Shown here piece by piece: positions 52,822-63,200 of a stretch of 64,000 nucleotides of DNA. Position numbers and translations under genes: made by a program. The notes under the pieces are model-generated. The model was given only the letters and a program-made list of their open reading frames with translations, ran no database searches and was not told the DNA's origin. The DNA lies in the NCBI GenBank assembly GCA_030374765.1, contig JARGXX010000100.1, positions 1,302,001-1,366,000 on the forward strand, written 5' to 3'. The DNA is from Agarophyton chilense. Lineage: Eukaryota > Rhodophyta > Florideophyceae > Gracilariales > Gracilariaceae. Every line of letters begins with the position of its first letter. Position 1 is the stretch's first letter.

Positions 52822-53088
52822 TTATACTCCGAAGATTCGGACCCTTTCTATCTCGCTCGCCACCGACAAGCGTACACATGTCAGGGTCGTCTTTGTGATT
52901 GACTTTTTCGGCTTGTCAGGAAGTGTAACACAGAAAGGTAGGAAAGAGAGTGGTCGTCCTTCTCCAGCTAGGGAGAAGCGATCGGCTCGGTCTTTATAGT
53001 CCTTGAAAGCCTGAACGGCTGCCTTGCGACTCTGGCTGGAGCTTGTCGCTCCGGCCGAGCGTTCTGCATGTCGTGGCTTGTACTGCAT
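52822..53088 (-). CDS. Hypothetical small basic protein
   Basis: An 88-codon frame from an ATG (MQYKPRHAERSAG) with Ser/Lys/Arg-rich first half and a hydrophobic patch (LSFLPFCVTLP). The frame is open further upstream without an ATG. No domain is recognised, no conservation can be tested here, and it may be chance. Bases 52288-52820 hold nothing I recognise. Confidence 0.2.
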   Translation of the reverse strand: MQYKPRHAERSAGATSSSQSRKAAVQAFKDYKDRADRFSLAGEGRPLSFLPFCVTLPDKPKKSITKTTLTCVRLSVASEIERVRIFGV

Positions 53089-53271
53089 TGCCGTGCGACG
53101 CCGTGTGTCGTCGTGGCTTGGAAAAGCGACACAATGTGGCACGGTGCGCACACTAGCTTGTCTTTGAGAAAAATCTATGAAGTAGTAGATAAATGTATCT
53201 AACTATGTTACAGGAAGCCTTGGTCTCAGCTGTTTTAAGGAAAGTCAGCCATATTTAGTCAGATTTGTTCT

Positions 53272-53751
53272 TTATACCTCAAAGGCAACTTCTTTCATAA
53301 TACATCGGAACCCTTTTCCTTTGAGGTGTGGCAAACCAGTTTGTCCCACATAAGTGTCCTTGACCTCGTTGGAAACATAAACACGGATCATCTTCGTCAC
53401 CCCTAAGGCATTAAACAATGGAAATTGACTCTGACTACTCTCACGCCTACCCAGATCGCTAAAGAGCCTCTCAGCCGGATTAAAAGATGCTTGTGACAAG
53501 AAGAAGGCGCGAGCTACAACATTGAAAGGCATTGAGCTGGTTGTACTTTTTTTTCGTTCGCATATCTTCAAAATGATAGCCCAACTCTGGATCCTTACTT
53601 CCCGTAACCTGTCCAGCGCTTCAGCTTTCCGCACCACTGCCGCATATTCATTCTCGCTTTCGAAACACCTTTGGAAACCCAGCAATTGTTCGTGTACATC
53701 CAAAATTGTGAGAATGTGTAACAGTAGGGCTCGGCATGATTGATATATCAT
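53272..53751 (-). pseudogene. hAT-type transposase C-terminal fragment
   Basis: The minus frame ends with a stretch that resembles the hAT dimerisation domain: FFLSQASFNPAERLFSDLGRR followed by ALGVTKMIRVYV, the usual (S)xxxERxFSxxG pattern then a helix. The upstream part is mixed and has no ATG. The catalytic DDE part is not visible. R2 copy 1, 740 bases upstream on the same strand, could be the N-terminal end of the same element. A cut-and-paste transposase remnant is the best reading. Confidence 0.4.
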
Positions 53752-54347
53752 CCGATCAGGCCCAGAATCCTCGTCATTATTCAGTTTCCATGTTGGTGGC
53801 TATGTAGTTACTTGTCACCAGATAAATCCGGGACGCAAATCCAAGAGGTCATTGGTCTTAATCTTTAGCACCTTTCGATGGCTCTTCTTCAACCGCACCT
53901 CTCAAGAGTTATCATGCTGTTTGTTCTACTTTTTCTGGTCTTTCACGAGTGCGCAACTCGCCTACATCGAAGAACTCTTCCAGATCGTCAAAAAAGTAGG
54001 CATCGGCGTTCCACTATGTATTGTGCTCGCAAGCAATATTGTTTCAGCTTTTAGGAGAAGCGTTTCATGTAGCTCCCGAGGCTGTCCGGGGGCTCAGGGC
54101 ATTGTAACCTTACGATCTGCTTGGAGCTGTTGTAGCCTCACCCGATATACGGTCATGCCTGTTTACACCAGGTGTCGTTCCGTCACGGGTTACTCCCTCG
54201 ATAGGTTGGATATGTTTTATTGCATCCATTTCTGTATACCTGTATAGGGCTGTAATGCTGTCTTCCTGCACCGTCGCCCCTTAAAAGGTCGACGGATCTC
54301 GATCCCTATTCAGGTAGATCTTTCTTCACAAAAAAGTTCTCACTTTC

Positions 54348-54584
54348 TCATTTTGAGCCTTTCTTATTTACCTCTACACCTTTAAGGGAAGCAACTGCAC
54401 GTATAGCGTCGTCAACCCGAAACGGACTAGCTCTTCTACGAAGGACTGGCCACAGCTGTCGAGCAAGACGATGTACCTCTGCACGAACAATAATGCATTC
54501 AGCAAGGTTTTGGTCCGTCACGCTTCTGCTCGCGACACGCTCGCGCAGTGAAGACAGATAAATGGCACCAAGAAACTTCGCCAT
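54348..54584 (-). CDS. Unknown 78-residue protein, start shared with R2
   Basis: Starts at a true ATG (MAKFLGAIYLSSLRERVASR) and is Arg-rich and helical. The first 30 codons have a diverged counterpart in R2 copy 2 (near 61420-61500, minus), so it is part of the repeated unit. No domain is recognised. It may be an exon of a transposon or host gene. Confidence 0.3.
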   Translation of the reverse strand: MAKFLGAIYLSSLRERVASRSVTDQNLAECIIVRAEVHRLARQLWPVLRRRASPFRVDDAIRAVASLKGVEVNKKGSK

Positions 54585-54875
54585 GTTGCGGATGCCCCTT
54601 GACCTCCATCAGGAGTCTGGTATTGTTTTATAATGTTTTTTTGTATGATTGCCACAATTTGTAGATGCCAGCTGGTGGTGATTCGTTTTTGAATCCTTAC
54701 CACCTAGGCCAGGTGGTGCGCAAATGCGTTGTACAACACAGTTCGTGAGACCCCTGTTGTTTGCAGCTGCTGGTCTGACAACCTTGCTTGAAGGTGGGTC
54801 AACACAAGGACATTTTCTTGTATGTGATGTGATTTCTGGTTGGCTGATTCTGGCAGGTACTGCAACAGCTGTCAT
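54490..54875 (-). repeat. R2 dispersed repeat, copy 1 (coding-like)
   Basis: Matches 61395-61715 in the same orientation: GATGCGGATGCCCC, TCTGGTATT, TGGTCTGACNNCCTTGCTT. The minus frame is open here over 88 codons (54609-54875) and includes VRPAAANNR and TNHHQLASTN, which correspond to VRPAAATDR and TNHRQLPPTN in copy 2. Conservation at the protein level suggests it was coding. Probably part of a DNA transposon. Confidence 0.5.
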
Positions 54876-56100
54876 TGCAGTGGCTGATGAGCAAGTAATA
54901 TAACGGAATGGGAAAGCAGACGGTTTATGTGAGTGGGTTCGCCGTGGTCGGATGGTTCGACTGATAGTGGACGTTACTTGTACGTGTTCCTGAGTGTCCG
55001 GCTGTTAATCGAGAGTGGAGACACGCGCAGCATGGGCGCAGTAATAGGGTTTCACGTATGAAAGAGAAGAAATTTCTATCGGAGAGTCTAGAACGGTTAG
55101 ATATGCACAAGAACCTCATCGGCACAATAAACGATACAATTAAGAATCGATGTGTTTTGCTACTCGTATCTCAGACACTGCTAATTTTTAGTCATTGGAC
55201 CAGAAAGCTCTAACCACCTCTCGTCGGGACCACAATTTTCATGCAACAATAGGTTCATATCGTTGACTGACGGAAGAGGTAACCAGGAACGATACGCGGA
55301 TGTAGGTTTTTCGTGGCAGACGTTCGGAGATACTTTTACACACTCGAGTAGCAACAAATATGCAAAAAAGACACGTGGAATTGCGTGGCAGTCTGGAAAA
55401 GGGAATATACACGACGTACAACACGTAGCAGAATGATTAGATTTTGACCAATAAGAATAGGTTGCCCAACTCACGGAGTGCAGAATGCGCCGTGTTGCCC
55501 AATTCAGAGCGCACTTCTGGCCCCATCTTCCGGACTCGAATAGGATCGTCTTCTCAACCTTCTGCGCCAATCCTCTGATTCCCATTTCACACTCCACGAG
55601 TAGTCTAGCGCCAAGTCAAAGCGCATATGCGCCAGTGTAGACGATGTGCTGAATCCAGCCGAAATTCGAAATTTTGGCGCAAAAAAACTATTGGTGAAAG
55701 AAGCACGACTCGTCAGCATCATTAGGGTACACTTCTTCTTCTCATATCTCTCACTGTCTAAAATACACCAACAGCTTCCCCAAATCAATCATTCGTAGCA
55801 TTATCGAATCTTCCTTTACGAAAAACTCAGAAGTTTCGATATTTAGAAGAGTCCCGTGGATAATTCCTATTTATACTTTAAATTTTTGACAACTGTCTTA
55901 TCGATTTATATCTTGAAATCCATAACCATCGTCTTATGTAAGCTATGTTTAGAACGTTTACAAACCTGTAGAAACATATACCTACGTGACGCTCAAACCA
56001 TATACGGTGCAGTTCAACACGGTTTACAACCATTTACATGCAATGAAAAGGCAGAAAAACAAGACTTTCAACCAACTTCTTTTTTTTCAACAGCTCGAAA
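54876..56100. other. Stretch without recognised genes
   Basis: A 138-codon minus frame (55181-55597) and a 94-codon one (55504-55788) have ordinary protein-like composition but no recognised motif and overlap each other. I do not call them. Confidence 0.35.
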
Positions 56101-56639
56101 AAAGAATCAAGCCTTTTCTGCGATCTCATCACGTCCGTTCTAATGAACGTGAATCCAAAACAAGGCATGTATATCTGCTTTTGTGATACTGAGGCTCATT
56201 TACCGGTATAAGCGAGGCGAATTCATTTAAAGCATACCTCTGAAGAAATGAATAATACCAACCTGGAATCCGTGTTGCGTTTCTTACAGTTGACTGTGTC
56301 TACATTGGACAATGAGATTCACACATTCATCGTCCCAATGAATCTTTTGAGTCAACATTGAGGTGTGTTGGTTGGAATAGGATGTGTAGATGAAAGAGGC
56401 TCTTTCACAGAGAAGCCTATAGTTTACTTTGAGGACAGTCTTCGCTGGAAGTGTCTTGATAATGTCATAAATTTGTTCCAGGAGATGATGGAGCATGGAA
56501 TAATAAAGCGCAAATCGTAAGTAGTGAATTCAAGGAAGAACTACATATTAGATTTAAAGAAGGACCATCGCGAGAAAGATAGCTACAGCTGCGGCTTTTG
56601 TGTTATATTGTTGGCATCATAGTTTGCTGCTGAGCGGGG
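56101..56639 (+). pseudogene. Ulp1/C48-type cysteine protease domain (decayed)
   Basis: The plus frame from about 56101 reads with stops but keeps the protease pattern. IVPNNLLSQH (His at 56356; the next codon, normally Trp, is TGA), PIVYFEDSLRWK (Asp at 56434), and DSYSCGFCVILLA (Cys at 56590). His-Asp and Asp-Cys distances (26 and 52 residues) suit the Ulp1 fold. In the family these enzymes cut SUMO or related tags; several DNA-transposon groups (for example Mutator-like and KDZ types) carry such a domain. Other stops at 56209, 56314, 56518 and 56620 break it. A frame change near 56638 leads into the next part. Confidence 0.5.
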
Positions 56640-57488
56640 TTGCGCCCGATAGTGAATAACGCAAGGAAATATAGCGCTGCACTCTTAGAACGGTATAGAA
56701 AGATGGCTGTAAAAAGCAAGATGGTTCTCTTTCTCATGGCGGCAGAGCTTCATAACACTTTCGATGCATCTGAAATATTAGAAAAGTACTGTCTCCGTCA
56801 TAGCGTAGAAAATAGTCGCAGACAGGATGGAGAGAAGATCAGGTTGAATAAGATGCTCGGAAGCGTTTTAAAACGATCCGATATGAAGATGAAGGGGAGC
56901 ATTTCGGCACGAGGAAGAAAGGAAACGAAAAGACTCCAGGATATTTATTCATTTCTCAGAGATGAAGGAACGATGGATGCAGGAACTCACCCGAAGAACC
57001 TGAACTACTCTGTCTCAGCTGCGAAAGTAGTGCAAGGAGCTCAAAACCAGAGCTACTCTGCCGCCACTGCGACTGAACCGCAAGCAGCGCAAGCAGCTCA
57101 CGCAGCGCAAGGGGCGCAAGCAGCGCAAGGGGCGCAAGAAGCGAAACACGTACAGAATGCAATTCTTAAGTGCCTGTCTGATAATATGGAGAGGTTTAAT
57201 GACTACGGAGAGGAAGAAGACTTCTGGATTCCGAACATGAGCCGAAACGGTAGGTCGAATGACATGAACGCATGATCTGAGCTAAGAAAAGTTAAGAATA
57301 GGCTTGAAAAGAAGGTGCGGAATCTAAATGCTGGCCTCTATCCTGTCCGAAGTTCCAAATATCAACGACGAGTATTTTTCCTGGACAGCTTTACGGCTGT
57401 CCAATACGTGATTGATGGCGTTCTGCAACGCATCCTTGTGGATTTCATCCATATATCAGATGCATGCCACTGCATGTCCGGATGAGAT
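56640..57488 (+). pseudogene. Continuation of the Ulp1-type locus: helical and Ala/Gln-rich part
   Basis: Starts without an ATG, straight after the protease domain: NNARKYSAALLERYRKMAVK, a basic helical stretch with KRSDMKMKGSISARGRKETKR, then a low-complexity run of AAQ/GAQ repeats (57085-57145) and an acidic end. After TGA at 57273-57275 the same frame stays open to 57488 (SELRKVKNRLEKKVRNL...). The lack of a start codon and the smooth join suggest one long ancestral gene. Confidence 0.4.
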
Positions 57489-58440
57489 TTCACTCAATAA
57501 GAACCATGCCGGAAGTTGTGTGAAGGGTGCAGGAAATGTGGAGAGCGAAGAAGTAAGCAAGCTCTTACACAAACCGGGATGCGATAGATTAACGAAATGT
57601 ACTATGACACCAATTCATGTGTCATTGCTTCGTTCGCTCACGCATGTGGGTACAGATGAGCTCATCTTCAAAGGCCAAGGTAGTGATGTCATTGACATTG
57701 TTGAATCCATCGCAATAGGAGAAAGGTATGTGTATGGGGCGCATCTCTTCAGAATAGTGCGGAAACCGATAATGTGCAAAGACCAAATTGTGACTGGGCG
57801 GCTCCGGGGCGCGAGTCATATGCGACCTAAACGATGCCAGTCAAGCCTAAACTTCGGTCTTTCCCGTTTTCATACGGTGCGGGATGTGATCGTAGACTTC
57901 CAGCATAACAATCCACCTTCCTATTTGAGCGAGAGGGACATTGAAAAGCGTTTTGACAAAATTAGGAGCTCTATGGCAACGCGATACGGCATGTGGAACG
58001 ATTAAACGCAGTCAAGACTCCCGGAAGACTTCATGGACTGGGATTCCCTACAGGAGAAGTGCATTCTTTAGAAAAATTTGCCATTCTCTGATGTTTTGGG
58101 TTGTGACGTGATGGTCGAGGTGTCCCAAAGAAGCACAAATTCGAATACCACAGATGAATTCAGTCCTGGTATTGAGGCCATTTCCAATACTCGTCTGATA
58201 GATAGCGAAATCATGGACGGCGGTACACATCATACTCTCCAGAAAAAAGAACAGGACAGTGGTGTATCTGACATAGTAAGAGACGTGAGTGAGGAACTGG
58301 TTGAGTCAAAAGAAGCAGGAGACACGGGACAGAAAGACGTAACAAACGTGGAACAGAAAGACGTAGAAGACGTGGGAGGAACAGAAAATGAATTGCACGA
58401 CGTAGGAATCGTCAAAAAAGAGATGGCTACAACATGGTAA
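57421..58440 (+). pseudogene. Continuation of the Ulp1-type locus: unknown middle part
   Basis: The next frame runs from about 57415 to 58440 with stops at 58003-58005 and 58069-58071. It has mixed, protein-like sequence (HVGTDELIFKGQGSDVIDIV, RPKRCQSSLNFGLSRF), then an acidic, repeat-like tail (KDVTNVEQKDVEDVGG). I recognise no domain. Being in one frame with the following part (58564-59214) supports a single decayed gene of about 3 kb, though separate small genes cannot be excluded. Confidence 0.35.
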
Positions 58441-58563
58441 CATGAAGGTGCTCCTAATTCCCGCTTGAATATGGAAACGTTAGGCACCCCCGAAACATGC
58501 GTAGGTAGTTAACTACTTTCCCCTGACTCTTCAACACTCCTAATTAGATTTAAAACACGCAAA

Positions 58564-59214
58564 ATGTCGCATAATATCCCATTATTGGCCTCGGAGGCGG
58601 CATTTGGTATAACAAATGAGGAGGGAAACGATGAAGCTGGGAGCGAGGACACAACTATGAGCATCATTGATCGATTCCTGTTTTTAGACGAGCAGGAAGA
58701 GGTACCGTTCGACTTGTTTAGGGTGGGAATACTCGAGGTAGAGAAGAAGGTCTCCGAATGTTTGAAAAAGAACAAGGAGCCGGAGCGCACCAATTGGAAT
58801 AAATAAATAGCTTTTGAGGACAAACTTGATGGCGTTGAAAACAGCCATGACTATATCGATGCATGCTTCAAAGCAGCGGTGATGGCGTATATTCAGAGCC
58901 TTTCCCTGTACCCTCCTGGTTCCAATGTTTTGAAACATGTTCAATACACTGTTGACTGTATGGGATATTACCTATATACTAGACTTTCTATCTATATCGG
59001 GGATAACAGGGAAGACAAGGATGAGAATGTTGTAGCTGGAGATCACCGGGTTCTCCGGAAAAATATACAAAAATGCGGGAAGTACAATTCCAAACCCCTC
59101 GACGGTTCTTACCTTCTTTCTCACCATGAAGACGGTCAGTTATACAGCAAATTGGGGGGTAGATCGTACGTTGCGGACTTCACTGGAGCGAAAAACACCC
59201 ACAGATCTGCATAA
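58564..59214 (+). pseudogene. Unknown protein with one in-frame stop
   Basis: An ATG at 58564 (MSHNIPLLASEAAFG) opens an acidic 80-codon part that ends at TAA 58804-58806. The same frame then runs on for 136 codons (EDKLDGVENSHDYIDACFK ... YLYTRLSIYIGDN). The stop sits in an AATAAATAAATAG run and may be a mutation. The frame is the same as in 57421-58440. No domain is recognised. Confidence 0.35.
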
Positions 59215-60503
59215 AGCTGTGCTGCTAAGCGCTTTGCGCCTAAAGTGCGGTCGGAAGCTATCTTCACATAAATCATTGTCTACAGACCTCCTTCAGAGAT
59301 ACGCACCGGTATATTGAGAACGAATACAAGAAGGAGACAATTACGGTGGCAGAAAAACTTCTTGATTTGTACCTCTGAGGTTGTCGTACATAAACCAGAC
59401 GGGCCAGTGAGCTGAACTATCCGGTTTATTGGAGCAAGCCATAAAAGGCTGAGTCGTGGTCCGTATACTGTACTCTGCCAATCGATACTGGGAAACACAG
59501 TTACATGTCACTTCAAATACAAACAGCAGACCAACGACAGAATAAACCTTTTCGAAAAGAGACATTTAGGAGATCAAAATCCAATTCGTCATGCGATAGT
59601 TTTACTTTAAATCCATTTCTAAGAACGAAGACTTGACTATAGAGTAGAATCCTCGAGGGTAAAGATATAAAGAATCTCCGAGTCCCGCTCTCTGAAGAAG
59701 TACACTGAGAGGTAGCTCTCTGAGCCTGTGCGCAAGCAAAAAGTATGATCATAGATGAAATGTAGCTATATTAGCATATATCACGGTAGAGAAAAGAATA
59801 AGGATAACACATGGATGAAGAAACCTCAAAAAAATGGATGTAAAATAGAAAAAAAGTAAAGAAACTGTCAAATGTGTAAATTCTGAAAGCAGAAAATCAA
59901 GAGAATGCCATAAGAATGTGCAGTATGCAAGAACAATTCCGTTGGCAGAAAAACAACAATAAATTTCGTGGGTGAAAACTCTCTATTCATAGACTTAAAC
60001 CTAAAAAGTTCGGTGGCTACTCAATGTAGAGAAAACGACTGGAACACTTTTTGAATATTCTTAAGGAGTTAAGACACGTGGAGGACCAGTCTTTGTTACC
60101 CTTCTCATGGCTTCGTAAACCAACGAAGATGGTAACGAGCATTGCTCGGAGCTATAGGAGAACGCAACGCAGTTGACTCCACATATTGAGATGCAGGTCC
60201 AAGTTGACCTCATCCAAGTAGGTCCAACTAAATGATCTAACTTTAATAAATTAATATGGTGCACACTTTACAGATCATACACGTGGCCGACTCACTGTCA
60301 GAGTGCCACGGCGATCCTCACACAAGTCCAACAATCAATGTTCCACAAACAAATGTCCATCAATCATCGCGTACCACGTGGCTACAGAACCACTTGCCAA
60401 TGCCACTTTTCCAGGTTTCCTCCTCCTCCAAAAGTAACCCAAAATTAGAAGTGGAATCATAACTGATACCACGTCACCTTCACAAAGATCTACCAGATAC
60501 AAA
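59215..60503. other. AT-rich stretch without recognised genes
   Basis: Bases 59760-60060 are especially A-rich and lack long frames on either strand. Nothing recognised. Confidence 0.45.
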
Positions 60504-61075
60504 TCAAGCTTGCGCCTCCCATACTGGCTCACGTTGCTTTACAGGTTTAGGGACAGAGGCACCTCCGATTTGCGTCATGATTCCATCGGACTCGGGTGAG
60601 GCAGGACTGAAATCGCTGTCCTGGCTGTTCAATGAGCTGGAGGTCACCACTGCCATCTTCGACTTCAAATCATCGTGATCAGCCTGACGAGCGTCACAAA
60701 ATGACGAAAAACATTGTGCACGCCAAATTGCGGCAGCGATGAGAAGCATAGTTTTGTCTACCGCATCCACAATTATTTAAATCAGATGATCATGGGCTTT
60801 TTGGGATTGCTGCAAGAGCGAAGATGAAGCTGAAGCATCTTCCGATGACATTGCTATCATTTTTCATCCAGAGTATCAACAAGGGTAGTAACAGTATCTG
60901 TTGGCGTTCTTTGAAACGATTCAGTACATAAATCGGCCAAAACGTCGTTTGACACAGAACGACGTATGTTCAAAACGCTTGGAAGTAGATTGTCACGTTC
61001 GTACACAATGGCAGTTGTAATATAAATCTTTGCGCTCTCGAAGATAGTGCGCAGTTGACTTTCGGAAAGGCCCAA
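60504..61075 (-). pseudogene. Unknown minus-strand gene remnant in two overlapping frames
   Basis: The first part (61075-60857) reads LRTIFESAKIYITTAIVYE ... VDTLDEK and stops; an ATG overlapping its end opens a second frame (MIAMSSEDASAS...), which meets a TAA near 60779 and continues to 60504 (MLLIAAAIWRAQCFSSF ... KQREPVWEAQA). Protein-like but unrecognised. It lies 320 bases downstream of R2 copy 2 on the same strand, so it may belong to the same mobile element. Confidence 0.25.
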
Positions 61076-61394
61076 AACGCAGAATCACCACAGGTGTAAC
61101 ATTCAATGGCGGATTTGTACATCGTGCACGAAGGGCTTCAAAGGATGAGAAATCGACCGAGTTTTGCTACAACTATTTTTCTGATTTGAAGAGGCAAGTC
61201 TCGACTGGGTTCTTTTTTTTGCGAGGCGTTAGGGGCGAGCCAAGGAATGAGGTGCTCGAAGTGCCACTGATGAATGCTCTTATTCATTTTCTTGGGACGG
61301 TGGGGGCAGATCGTCATTTATCGGGGCAATTTCTGCGCTTGCGAGGCAAACGAACAAACGAAGGGGATGCACAATTACATTATACACACTGACG

Positions 61395-61715
61395 AATTTC
61401 ACATTGTGCAGCTGTTTGTCCGTCTCGGTTCTCCTCGCGTCGCGATCTCGCTGAAACACAGGGAATGGGCACGGAGTAACTCCGCGATGATGCGGATGCC
61501 CCCAGACCTCTGTCAAAAGTCTGGTATTCTTAAAATATTTTTTCTTGCGTGACTGCCACCTATGATTTGTAGGTGGCAGCTGGCGATGATTCGTTTCGAA
61601 GCATCACTATCCAGGACTGGATGGTACGCAAATACGTCGCATCGAGTAGTTCGCGAAAGATCTATCGGTTGCTGCTGCTGGTCTGACCGCCTTGCTTCAA
61701 GGTGGGTCGACAACA
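61395..61715 (-). repeat. R2 dispersed repeat, copy 2
   Basis: Direct repeat of 54490-54875, more decayed: the minus frame has stops where copy 1 is open. It contains a perfect 10-bp hairpin, CTGCCACCTA (61553-61562) with TAGGTGGCAG (61570-61579), which is not perfect in copy 1. Confidence 0.5.
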
Positions 61716-62541
61716 GCTCTTCTCCATCTGGGGCTGAAACCTTTGAGTTTCATAGGATGAGAGCCGTCAACCAGATCAATTCTGAGGATGGTGCTTATTG
61801 TTCGATAACTATACCACGGTGCGGGGGCCAAATACACTGGTACTGACACTGTACACACAGCGCATGGCCTTGTTAGACGATTCAGTGCTTGAGTTTATTG
61901 TTGTGGTTACGCAGACTCAAGGACGGCTGCCGCAGCTGCGCAGCCCTTCTTATAGGCCTCCAGCTGGGTTACAGCTTGGTCACAGAACTGCTTTTCATAG
62001 TTCTGTTCGGTTTGTCTGTTCCCAAAATTTGGGTTCTACAAACTCCTGGAAAATTGTGTTTCTAGTGATCACTGCTCAGATAGGGCAGACTCTATCCTAA
62101 ACTACATTTCTGTTCCTTCTGAACGTTTGGGCGCGTTCTTCTAACAGGCCTTTCAATTTTCCGGCATGCAAAGGTGAATGACAGCTTTCATATCAGAGTC
62201 CATTGCTTCCCCACCGCTGGCAGGATAAAACATATTCTTCATGCCTTGAAAGTCCAGTTTCTCATTCTGAAAGCGAATGACCGTAGTTCTGAAGGCGATG
62301 GAGAACAAATATAGCTGAACTGCTATCAGTTCATGAGTAAAGAGCACGTGGCTGAATGGAAGTCACTGGATTGTGTTCTGCATCGGTAGTGGAGAAGAGC
62401 GCAAGCAGATCGATGGTGATCAATTCATGAACGAAAAGGACACGGCCTCACGAGAGTCACTGGATTGTGATCGGGTCACACGATGTTTGAAAACACTCTC
62501 ACATGTCCCAAGACTGACTTTGGATCATGAAAGAATCATTT
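61716..62541. other. Stretch without recognised genes
   Basis: Short overlapping frames only; nothing recognised. Confidence 0.4.
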
Positions 62542-62871
62542 TCAGAGTTCCATAGGGAAAGGTTTTCCTTTAAGACAATTATCGCAACAAGCGTTCCCGT
62601 TCTCAGGTTGCCTCGGTAGACCACCCTCAAGGTGATCATGGGTGAAACTGCATTTAGCCTTCGTTACAGATATTGTTCGTAGAACAATAAAAACATTTGT
62701 TTTGGTGTTGATACTGTAGAAGATTTGGTCTATTAATGATTTTGCACGGATTATATTTGAAAATAGAATGTCTTGGACATCTCGAGAAAATAAAAAATGG
62801 GGCTTTGCTTGACACCAACAACTGCACTTTTTTTTTTTAATATGTGCATAGTGATGAGCCCGGTTTTTCAC
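62542..62871 (-). other. Possible RecQ-type zinc-binding fragment
   Basis: The end of a 109-codon minus frame reads AKCSFTHDHLEGG, then ENGNACCDNCLKGKPF. The CDNC ending and the earlier Cys recall the zinc-binding module that follows the RecQ helicase core, but no helicase motifs are present upstream (the DNA there is AT-rich). Chance similarity is quite possible. Bases 62872-63200 hold nothing recognised. Confidence 0.2.
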
Positions 62872-63200
62872 AGAACCCTACCCAAATTTTTTACATGCAC
62901 ATCCGGGCGGCACGGCATTCATTCTACTCATACACTTAAATACGAATTAGAAAACCATAAAAAAAAAGATCCATACAAAAAAGAACAAGATGAAAACTAC
63001 ATCATATATGTTTTATCCTGTATATGGCAAAATCTTCAACATAGGACTTCAAATTTTGACAAACATAAAAGGGTCTGGGATCTGTCTATGGTTGCCCTCT
63101 GGTAATAAAAAAAACCAAGCCACAAAAGACTTCATTGTTGCTTAAAACTAAACAAGATATCTGCTGTACAGAGTCTACTTGTGGAAAAGAACTCATCTCA

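Noticed and set aside
55181-55788. Two overlapping minus-strand ORFs of 138 and 94 codons
   Set aside because: No motif, no copy elsewhere in the window, mutually overlapping; not supportable as genes.
56101-59214. A variant genetic code in which UAA and UAG are sense codons
   Set aside because: The same window has intact genes that end in ordinary stops, and stops in the retroelements replace varied residues (Trp, Gln, Ser). Decay explains the data better, except for the gag-pol UAA.
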